Assembly (NCBI GenBank): GCA_003194525.1 | Contig: NBIV01000082.1 | Coordinates: forward strand, 124,001 to 188,000 | Origin: Gracilariopsis chorda | Taxonomy: Eukaryota; Rhodophyta; Florideophyceae; Gracilariales; Gracilariaceae | DNA length: 64,000 nucleotides | Reading direction: 5' to 3' | In this document: positions 42,254 through 50,229 of the stretch, piece after piece | Position numbering within the stretch: position 1 is the stretch's first letter | Layout of the letters: the number at the start of each line of letters is the position of its first letter | Made by a program: the position numbers and the translations under genes | Notes under the pieces: model-generated | What the model saw: the letters and a program-made list of their open reading frames with translations, nothing else | The model's database searches: none | What the model was told of the DNA's origin: nothing

Positions 42254-43753
42254 TTATAGCTCCGATGCTTTCGATATTAGTTGGAACTGTTGCTCTATGT
42301 TCTCGAGTGCCTTACGCGCATTCTCAATAAAGATTTGGTTGTTCGTCTTCTGCGCTCGCTCGTATCGCATGGCGCTCTGCTCCAAAAGTTCCATCATCTT
42401 GTTTTGGTTTTCCAGTCGTTTGAGAATCACATTCTCGTCATTCTCATCTACTTCGCTCTTCGATCTCTCGTACATCATTTGATCCCGCAAAAGTTTTGTT
42501 CGAGCCTCCGAAGCAGATCCAAGGCGGTCCAGACCCCTCGAAAGATTACCAACCTCTGATCGTAAATCGCCACTATCCCTTTGTGATCGTCGCCTACGCT
42601 TTCCGCTCGATTCCTCGCTCTCCCGACCAGTTGGTATGCCCTCTTCGTACCCTGCATCATCTTCGCCGATTAGCTTAGTGGTCATCTGCAGCATTTTTTT
42701 GTCTTCATCTTTAGTTCCTAGCCTGCAGACTGTAAAAAGAACATAAACACGTTTAGAATCAGCAGTCAGATCTCCATTACCTGTATACTGTAGAAAGTCT
42801 GGAACCCGAGAACTATCGTTCTGACCAGATGCGGACCATCGCTCGCGGAAAATTGTAAACAAGCGCTTAACGTGGTTGAACTGGTTTTTCAGAACCATAG
42901 CAGTGCGAAAACAAATTGGGCGCTTGTTCGAGTCCACTTCATCAACTCGACCGCGAAAATTTTCCTTGGTGTCCACATTCGCATCATTGAATCGATGCTC
43001 AACCACTGTCCAAAACGATTCCCTTGTAATATTGGCATCCAACTGCATTCGTGACAGCTCTGCGCCAATTGCAGTAGACAATGCGGAGCGTGCTCGCTCA
43101 TCGTCCCGGAGCAGTACGCAAAGTCGAGCAAATTCATGCAAAGTGAATCCATGACTTGCTGCTTTATCCGTCGCGTGTTCGCCGTTTTGAGCCTGTTGCC
43201 CACCGTCCTCATACGCATTCTTCCTTCTCACTTCTTCCCGGCGAATCATTTCCTTTACTACTTTCCGCTCTCTCTCCGGCACTGCATCTAGCAATGATTG
43301 AACTGATGGCAGTTGGTTGTACTCCTGATCTCGCGCAATTGCTGCATGCTCCCATGAAATAAATGCCTGGGCGGCTTTACTTTTCGAGATCCAATGCTGC
43401 AAAGTTCTTTCTTTGAAGCTTTCAGTTAGAAAAAAGAGAAGCAAGCGCGCAATAAGTTCTGTCTTGTTCTTGTGGCTACACTTGAGCCTCCATCCTTTGT
43501 TGAAAGCTCGCAAAGTCTGCGTGCTTTGTGATGTGAGATATGTGTAAAATCGTTGTAGTCGTATAGATTCTGAAAAGGCTGCGAACGGAGTTTCTTTGTC
43601 GTTGTTTTGGATTACCTGTGAAGTAGCGGTTTGTTTAAGACCGGATGGGCTCCACTGTATGCTACTTTGCGGGACAGAGTCTTGTAGAACTGCGGAGGAC
43701 GGATGTTTGCGAGGGCTGCGGCGCAGAGATAATGGTTGAATCAAGTCGGACAT
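42254..43753 (-). CDS. Harbinger second protein, 499 aa, probable DNA-binding partner of the transposase
   Basis: An intact frame from ATG 43,753 on the strand opposite to the transposase, ending toward it. Harbinger elements in plants and animals typically encode a second Myb/SANT-like protein that carries the transposase into the nucleus and to the transposon ends; position and convergent orientation fit that role. No textbook Myb motif stands out. Residues 75-105 (LRAFNKGWRLKCSHKNKTELIARLL) look like a SAP- or HTH-type helical pair, 135-160 contain an AFISWEHAAIARD helix, and a basic cluster (GKRRRRSQRD, near 395) may be a nuclear localisation signal. The last 90 residues are a strong coiled-coil candidate (LKRLENQNKMMELLEQSAMR). 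The absence of any disruption suggests selection until recently. Confidence 0.8.
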   Translation of the reverse strand: MSDLIQPLSLRRSPRKHPSSAVLQDSVPQSSIQWSPSGLKQTATSQVIQNNDKETPFAAFSESIRLQRFYTYLTSQSTQTLRAFNKGWRLKCSHKNKTELIARLLLFFLTESFKERTLQHWISKSKAAQAFISWEHAAIARDQEYNQLPSVQSLLDAVPERERKVVKEMIRREEVRRKNAYEDGGQQAQNGEHATDKAASHGFTLHEFARLCVLLRDDERARSALSTAIGAELSRMQLDANITRESFWTVVEHRFNDANVDTKENFRGRVDEVDSNKRPICFRTAMVLKNQFNHVKRLFTIFRERWSASGQNDSSRVPDFLQYTGNGDLTADSKRVYVLFTVCRLGTKDEDKKMLQMTTKLIGEDDAGYEEGIPTGRESEESSGKRRRRSQRDSGDLRSEVGNLSRGLDRLGSASEARTKLLRDQMMYERSKSEVDENDENVILKRLENQNKMMELLEQSAMRYERAQKTNNQIFIENARKALENIEQQFQLISKASEL

Positions 43754-44053
43754 GGTGCTGTGATGAAAATTGGTAAGGCGCGCATTCCGCTGGTTACCTA
43801 TATTGCAAGGTGGTGCGAGGGGAGCGTGAAGTGCGCTGCAAAGCTGATGTCAAGCAAACTTAAGCAAAACACAGCGGTCCAAATTTTTGAACTTGTGCAG
43901 TTGGAGCATGCCAAGTGGTCAAATAAGGTCATGGGTCATGTAACGCCATTACAGTTTGGTCGAGCAGGGGCAGAACAGGGTCAAGCAGGCCCATTTCAAG
44001 AAATTCGGGAACTGACCAATCAGCAGACACGATTGGGCGATCAGACGTCCGAG

Positions 44054-44074
44054 CAGGCTTGTTTAGAACGGCCC
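44054..44074 (-). repeat. Harbinger right terminal inverted repeat
   Basis: Pairs with 35,598-35,618, 21 of 21 bases. TGA follows at 44,075-44,077. Confidence 0.93.
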
Positions 44075-44281
44075 TGACTCCCAGTCGAACGAAGTCCAGT
44101 GTCTTTTTCTGGGGCTAAATCGACTATTTGGACATCTTGGCATTCATTCTGTACTTTTCTTAGCATTCATTCTGTACTTAATTTACGTGTTAACGCACCC
44201 TGTTGTCCCAATACCCATGTAGTAACCGTATGTAAGCAAACCTCAACCCATACGTGAGACCAGACGAGGACTCTCGAGTAC

Positions 44282-44290
44282 CAACGGCAC
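44282..44290 (+). repeat. 9-bp target duplication (left) of the MULE
   Basis: CAACGGCAC, identical to 58,454-58,462. Nine-base duplications are the signature of Mutator-family insertion. Confidence 0.92.
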
Positions 44291-44409
44291 GGCAAAGGGC
44301 GAATCCCCCCGACGTAGATGGGGTAGCAGAAACAGCGAGTCACAGAGCCGAGTCAAACTCCGGTACCAGCTTTAATGGCCTCGTTTAGGCAAGTTCGGTG
44401 CCAATCAAT
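44291..44409 (+). repeat. MULE left terminal inverted repeat, outer part
   Basis: Reverse complement of 58,340-58,453, highly similar (GCAGAAACAGCGAGTCACAG and flanks shared). It continues at 45,434 after an insertion. Confidence 0.9.
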
Positions 44410-45433
44410 GCTGTGAACGTGGACGTATGCCCTTGCCATGATGGTAGGGCATGCCTCCGAAATTTACATGCTCTGCCATCATGGCAAAGGCATGCTCACG
44501 CACATGTATGCCTGCCACCCGCTTTTCCGTATGCCCTCCGCGCCACCACGCAACCACGCGCACCACCATCCGCTGCCCGCGCCGTCGCCAATGCTGCCAA
44601 CCTCCCGGCTCCGATCCTGCGCTGCTCGTCGGCTCTGTTTCTATTCTCCTGGTTCACCTGCAAACATCGCATCGCCCGCGGTGTCATCCGCTCAAAGACA
44701 CAAAGAGAAATACCCTAGGAGGTATAATACCTTTATCCAAGCTGGTCCGTTATAGCAAGGATGTGTCCCCTAACAGGTTATTATGATTTGTTACTTAGAC
44801 CTAGTATAAAGAACTAAGGGCTATGAAAATAGAACAATTGTCTATATAAGCCCGAGTTCGGCGGCCTCCCAGCCAACTCCGGCCAGACCACTACTTCTCC
44901 CTTGGGCAACCCCTACCATCTCTTAGAGCACTCTGCTTCTCCCTGCCATCAACCACACTTTTCCCCAACTACCCTTTCAATTGGTGCGACTTGGTCTCCC
45001 GCATCTTTACACGTGCTTGTACTAACACCGCCCTTGTTTGGGCTCATCATCTGTGGCACGGTGCAACTCGGCCGCGTACTAGACATAAAGTCTTAGTCTT
45101 GCGTGTTGGCCGTGGTGCTATATTAGCATTAGTCATCGGCACTACGCTAGATCTAAGGTTTTGATCCCGTAGGTTATCAGCTGGAGCAGTCTCTTCGCTA
45201 CATTGTCCCAAGCATTTTCGCTTGTTGTGTTATACAATCACTATCTGGTTACCTTGCTACGTAATACATTGGTTATTTGACGCAGTTTGTTTCTGTTTAC
45301 TACATTGGCATTGCACGCCTGTGCTAGTACTCTCGAGCTACGATTCTATTTCTGACCTGCCCTCCAGTGAACAAGGGTACAAAAAGGACTTTCATCGTTC
45401 GGTGTCGTGACAACGTGCAACATGACACTCACA
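44410..45433. mobile_element. About 1 kb LTR-like insertion in the MULE left end
   Basis: The right MULE end is continuous where the left end is interrupted, so this segment arrived later. It can be delimited as TG...CA (44,409-45,433), with only AAT repeated at both edges. It contains a TATATAAG box (44,843-44,850) and near 45,170 a GTAGGTTATCAGC word like a copia primer-site border. It has no coding capacity. A solo LTR or an LTR-derived fragment is the best reading, and its family is not certain. Confidence 0.5.
44427..44493. repeat. Hairpin with 26-bp arms
   Basis: The left arm starts ATGCCCTTGCCATGATGG and the right arm ends CCATCATGGCAAAGGCAT. There are about 23 of 26 pairs with a 15-nt loop, just inside the left edge of the insertion. 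Confidence 0.7.
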
Positions 45434-45579
45434 AATATCATCCCTTCATTTTGCCTCTTTTCAAATCAGTGCTGCGAGGAAAATCTCGTATTGCCCTCCA
45501 CCCTTTCGGTGTTCGCGAAGTGTGCTCAGAAAGCAGTCAATGCAAAGCGCATTTGGCGACAAGTTTGAAATTCGGAGGT
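45434..45579 (+). repeat. MULE left terminal inverted repeat, inner part
   Basis: Reverse complement of 58,191-58,338; it shares for example TGAGCACACTT and TTTGCATTGACTGCTTTC (as reverse complement). Confidence 0.9.
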
Positions 45580-45779
45580 AGCATTGTAGACTTTTGATCT
45601 CAAGTGGGCGATATTCGTCGATCTGGATGTCATTTGACCGTTAATTCCGTTGCCTTTGATCATTGTTTGTTCCCAAAGAAAGAATCCGCTGTGTTTCAAC
45701 ACAAATGTCACTTATGGAATTTATTAAAAAGGTTTAGAAGGCTATTTATTCATAAGATGACATTTACAAGGCTTCAGCA

Positions 45780-46567
45780 ATGTGCAAGAAGTTCTACAAA
45801 GATGTTACGAAATTCACGGATTTTAAGCTATTTTTGTCTGCTCAACGATTTCGTTTCATACATTCGAACACCTACGCATTAGTGAGAGCGGAACGTCATG
45901 ACCAACCTCCCGTTTCTTTTGTTCATAGCGCAAAAAGAGTTGCATACTTGTGTAACGATATCATGACATCGGCAATTCTTTCTACGAATCCTAAGCTTTG
46001 TGTCAGCATCTGTTCGTGGGACATTGCAACTGTGTTGAATTTATATTCAAATTGCCTTCGATCTAGATATATCTCGAAAAACGATAGAATGAACATGCTG
46101 TTGTCTCTACGCAGAGGTTTCAATCGCAACTTCACAAGAAAAGATACCAACATGGATACCGTTTTGGTACCTCTAAAACCTTTGATTGAACACTCTGGAG
46201 TTTTGGTGGGAAAGCGCTTTGTACGTAATGCCCGTTATACGTTGTGGTTTGGGGATAACTTAGGTTGGAAGTACCAGAGCATGTCATGACTCACTTCCAA
46301 GAAGATTTAGAGTTTAATTTGCTGGGCGATCGCTTTGCTGTTGTATCAAGCTCTAATTACATTTTGAATGACTGTACATACAAGAGACAGGAAGATATAT
46401 ATAATTTCAGATGCTTCGTCATATCGTTTTGTTCAGAAGTTGCCATCCATCGTTGTTTCGCACCAAACAGTACGTACAAAGGTAGTTATTCTGTTCTAAT
46501 GTCGGATCGATACAAATGGACTTCGATTAGAAGTTGTATAGTACAAATTCCCTCTGCAGCTCATTAA
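45780..46567 (+). pseudogene. Unrecognised broken frame inside the MULE
   Basis: ATG 45,780 opens 169 codons (to 46,289), and a second stretch in another frame (46,265-46,567) continues with similar AT-rich codon use, suggesting one protein of about 260 residues split by a frame shift near 46,270. Composition is rich in Phe, Asn, Arg and Ser with no recognised domain. It could be the MULE transposase N-terminal region or an unrelated passenger. Confidence 0.3.
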
Positions 46568-46646
46568 TTTAAAAAGGAGAATCTTTCCGAGACAATAGGA
46601 CAATAGTACAAGACTATCGACTAAGTCACCTCGATTATTTTTTCAA

Positions 46647-47643
46647 ATGCCAGAGAAGAGTGCGTCGCGTTCGAGAAGGGTCAAGAGCACTCTCGTTTGG
46701 CAGGGTGATATGCACCCTGCAGTTGGAAGGAGAGGTCATTACTTTTTGGCATGGGAAGAAGGAGGCAACGATAAAGAGAAGGTCGATTTTGGGGAAATAG
46801 AAGACAAAGAAAAGGATAAAGAGACCGTAGAGCCAGACAAAAATACGGTGCAAGGCGCCTCATCTGCGTACGTACGAAAAAAAGGTCAGAGAGACTGCTA
46901 CTCTTAAAATCTTCCTCTCCACCGGACAAGGTTGTTGCTATGTTCGCAAGCAGAAAGATCCAATTTGAAGACGGCTTCATGGCTGCGAAGCTCATCATTG
47001 TGGTGCTGCTCGATACGGTAGTGAAGCATCAGAACAAAGCCAGTGATGTACATGTCAAAGTAAGCAGTGTATCGATCAATGCACCAGAAGGAACCGGAGT
47101 AGGCATTGTTTTGAATCAAGTTTCGCCAACACTCAGGGTAGAAGATGTAGCAAGACGGCCACCGCCAAAGTAGCAGTTCTACGGAGGCTAAAATGAGAAC
47201 AAGGACAGACCAAGGATTGTGTTCCTGGAAAAGTACCAAGTCTGCTGGGAGTAGATGTTGTATTGGAACAAGACATCTTAGCAGAGAGGGTAGACTACGT
47301 ATCTAGGAAAGTCTCAGACATTCAAACTTCAGAATATTTACAGGAGGCTCATCATCCTGGAGAGTCTCGATCTTGCGATGGCAATATGGACGTATTCCGC
47401 CATCAAATGAAGGAGGCTGAGCAGAAAAAAAATGATGAACATGAGGACCACATCTTGAGATATAGAACCGTTGCGCATCTACGGAGCTACGTTGCTTCTA
47501 TCGCTGCTGAAGATGGACAACTATATGGAATGCACTATCTTAGTCTAATTCGCCGTCGAATGATGCAATATGGTCAGCTTGTAAGTCTAAGGCTACGCTG
47601 TTGGAAGCAAAAGCCCTTTGTGGTATCACCAATACTTCCCTAG
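46647..47643 (+). pseudogene. Decayed coding sequence of unknown family inside the MULE
   Basis: Three open stretches (46,647-46,907; 46,940-47,173; 47,263-47,643) follow each other in different frames. The first is charged (KDKETVEPDKNT), the second carries VSSVSINAPEGTGVGIV, and the third is helical (MKEAEQKKNDEHEDH). The start at 46,647 is ATG. The pieces could be remains of one MULE protein, but nothing specific is recognised. Confidence 0.3.
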
Positions 47644-47965
47644 AGAGATTCGGTAGCTCGCGGTGATCGGCACTAATAACCCTATACGAAGGGGTGCCGC
47701 TTGTGGCGGCGAGTGTCCCATAGATATCCCGGACAGCGGTGCGCGACGGAACCTGTAATCACGGGTAAGCGGTTGGCGAGTGATGCGCTCTGAAGGGCGC
47801 GGGAAGCCCCAAGTCATGCACTAGTTTCCGAACTTGGAGTAAGGATCCAAGAATAGGGAGTTGGGTTCATGCCCTTCATGTCCGTCTCTTTTCTGAGAAG
47901 GTCGAAGCGTCAGCGATGAATTACTGCACGGACGCTCCTAGCTACTGCTAATCATAAAATATCTA
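47644..47965. other. GC-rich, strongly foldable segment, unidentified
   Basis: It stands out from its AT-leaning surroundings and contains several short stems: GGCAC...CCCT...AGGG...GTGCC near 47,670-47,697, GTCC...GGAC near 47,717-47,735, and GCGCTCT-GAA-GGGCGC near 47,788-47,803. It has no coding potential. I compared it by memory with rRNA, SRP RNA, RNase P, and group I and II introns and could not place it. Confidence 0.3.
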
Positions 47966-48114
47966 GATATTATGAGCGTGTGCGCCGTGGCAAGCACCTA
48001 CTGTGCGACAACCAACTTAGTGGTGTAATCCACATATGAGCGGCATCACTCAGTGCATCCACCAAAAGCCCATATGGGTACCCCCGCTTGCCCGGAATTA
48101 CCGTCCTGGTATGA

Positions 48115-48396
48115 ATGGGCGTCAGCAACTTAGGCAAAAAGTACGCCTTGGAATGCCGAATACTCCTGACGCCACAGATTTCTACAAACTGTACATCGTG
48201 TATTTTCGTGCGGCTTAGCTCTGCAACGCCAGAGTGGGTAGTAGATGTGAGACAAGGGCACAATCATGAACCATTTGAGGTGGACCCCTCAGTTGTGCTT
48301 GAGCGTTCCGAGAGAATTCAGAAATCTGTGATACCCTACATCGAGGAATGGAGAAAGATTGGGATAAAAACCGAGAAGCGGAACTCTTGGCGTTGA
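48115..48396 (+). pseudogene. MULE zinc-finger DNA-binding domain remnant
   Basis: Reads LECRILLTP...NCTSCIFVRLS, then PEWVVDVRQGHNHEPF. This C...C...HxH arrangement with a (W)xVxxxxxHNHE ending is the WRKY/GCM1-type (FAR1-like) zinc finger that precedes the catalytic core in MULE transposases. A helical stretch (VIPYIEEWRKIGIK) follows as in the family. The frame starts without a good ATG and ends at 48,394, about 970 bp before the core, so the gene is broken here. Confidence 0.6.
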
Positions 48397-48651
48397 TTAT
48401 ATGACCTGCGTCACCCTACATTTCATGAATACCATCGCTCTGGTAACAATGGAGCACCAAACAACGAGAAGTAAGCAAAACAGACTGACGATGCTCAGTC
48501 AAAGGCAAGACTGGAGGGGATATAGACACAGGTACCGGTACTGGCTACTGCAGAAGATGTAACAGTCGACGTAGCATTACCTGACTGTGGTGATGATTTT
48601 TGTAATGGAGTATCTTCTTGTACGGAAATAGATAAGGTAAGTACAGACTTA

Positions 48652-49335
48652 TTGCAACGAAAAGAAGTTGGAGAGTACCAGAGGATACCTGATATTGTTC
48701 ATCGTCGTAGTTGTGCAAAACAAGCAAAGGGTCAGGTGGGAGTAGACCAGAATATTATGGATGTAGATGAAGCGATGGTGGAAGGGAGGGCTTTGACTGC
48801 GCTAATCGACCTCCTTACGCATGAAGAGGAGGATCTACCTTCCGATCTGTTCAAACTGGATTTATTAGAAGGGAAAGTGCTCGAAACTGAAATTGACGCC
48901 TCCCCAAAGCGGATTGGAAACGATGAAGAATATCAGGGTATAGACGATGATGGGGAACACGTTCGAGGCTGCTTTGAAGCTGCTGTTCTCGCGTATATAC
49001 AGAGCTTACCGTACGATCCACTGGGATATGGCGTTCTTAAGGAAATTCAATTCTTTAGCTGTTGTATAGGTTTCTATCTTTTTGTACTTTCTTCTATTTG
49101 TATTGAAGAAAGGAATGACAAAGAAGGCTATGAGGAGAGGTATTGTACTGGAGCTGCAGCAAAGACGCGAACTTTTCTAAAATGCATTCTGAAGCGCGAG
49201 AAGTTCAATGACCGCAACGACCGTTGCTTCTTTTCGCTTAATTTGGAGACAAATGCGTCCAGCGATGCAGATCTTGGTAGGGTGTACATTGCAGATTTCA
49301 GCATGGCAAGGCATAACCATCTCCCTCTTGAATGA
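48652..49335 (+). pseudogene. Acidic open frame between MULE zinc finger and core
   Basis: 227 codons, opening with TTG and preceded by a GTAAGT word at 48,637, so it may be an exon. It contains acidic stretches (MDVDEAMVEGRAL, DDDGEHVRGCFE) and one hydrophobic segment (FFSCCIGFYLFVLSSIC, near residues 133-150). It lies between two MULE transposase parts on the same strand. It may be part of the transposase gene or an acquired segment; the family is unknown. Confidence 0.3.
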
Positions 49336-49362
49336 TTCGAGATAAAACCCCTTGCCCGCAAG

Positions 49363-49935
49363 ATGCGCACCAAAGCTTTGGGGATGACAAGCACTTTGCA
49401 CATGTCCGTTAAGGGCATGATGTGCTATCTTGAAAGCAAGTACAAGAAGACTCTTGATCCAACCGAGATACGAAAACAAATTCGATATGCTGCATTGATA
49501 AGCAACCTGAGAGATCTACAATGCACTAGATTGTGCGAGACTCTTGTAACACTCAACAAAGAGGATGAAGAAAATAAGATATTCTTTGCTTGTGACGATA
49601 GAGTTAGAATAAACGCTGCCAGTTGGGCCGTTAAAAAATGGATAGAAGAAAATGTACACTTTGGCATCGTCCCAGGTACTTTTGTGGACCGCAAGGCTAT
49701 CGCAAATCACTTTTGGTACCCACTATTTACCAATAATGGGCGATCTAGCGATGGTTACACCCTCACTCTTTTCATGGTTTGCATAAACGGAGAGACACAG
49801 GAGGACTTCGTACAGGTTCTATCCCAGTGTAAATCCTTCATTCCTGTCACTCTATCAATGGTGAAAATGGACCAAAGCACTGCTTGCATCAATGCCGCAG
49901 AGAAGGTCATTCCTATGTCTGGTGTCCATACCTAG
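49363..49935 (+). pseudogene. MULE transposase core fragment
   Basis: 190 codons from ATG 49,363. HFGIVPGTFVDRKAIANHFWYPLF occupies the place of the first catalytic motif (usually a D-(G/A)-T-(F/Y) block followed by a YPLL segment). GYTLTLFMVCINGETQEDFVQVLSQC corresponds to the conserved E-x(2)-E/D segment, and VKMDQSTACINAAEKVIPMSGVH to the second Asp with its downstream AxxxVFP-x-(A/S)-x-H text. The first Asp seems replaced by Pro, and the C-terminal part with the final Glu and the SWIM zinc finger is absent or shifted out of frame. It is a dead MuDR-like transposase, on the strand expected for the left-hand gene of the element. Confidence 0.7.
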
Positions 49936-50229
49936 GCGCTGGATGTCCTCTCACCAGATGTTCATGTTTATTGTAATACACAGAGAGGTAGATCCTCTCC
50001 TTGCCACAATTGCCTATAAATTCAAGCACTTTTTCTTCCAGTACGCTGCTGAGTTGAACAACTCATCGGGCAGAAAGATACGTCCCATTTGCGTGAGGGG
50101 GGATAGTGAAACTTGGCCCGTTTGCTGTTGTGCTTGCCGGATCTCTTGCTATTGTATCATGCGCGCCTGTTGCTCTCTCTCCAGAAAGCACAGTCTCATT
50201 TCCACAATGTTTATGTGAGTGCGAAGCAT

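Larger units (their letters stand above)
35598..44074 (+). mobile_element. Complete PIF/Harbinger DNA transposon carrying a MOT1 gene copy
   Basis: 8,477 bp. The ends are perfect 21-bp inverted repeats (35,598-35,618 and 44,054-44,074, starting GGGCCGTTCTAAACAAGC) with weaker similarity beyond (TCTGATCG in both). They are flanked by a 3-bp target duplication TGA (35,595-35,597 and 44,075-44,077), matching the 3-bp duplications of this superfamily. Inside are an intact transposase (36,095-37,366, plus) and an intact 499-codon second gene (42,254-43,753, minus), convergent, the usual two-gene layout of Harbinger. Between them lie 4.2 kb of a decayed MOT1/BTAF1 gene. Intact genes and perfect ends suggest recent, perhaps still possible, mobility. 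Confidence 0.93.

Noticed and set aside
47644-47965. Assignment as rRNA, SRP RNA, RNase P RNA or a group I/II intron
   Set aside because: None of the conserved core sequences of these families could be found; left as unidentified.
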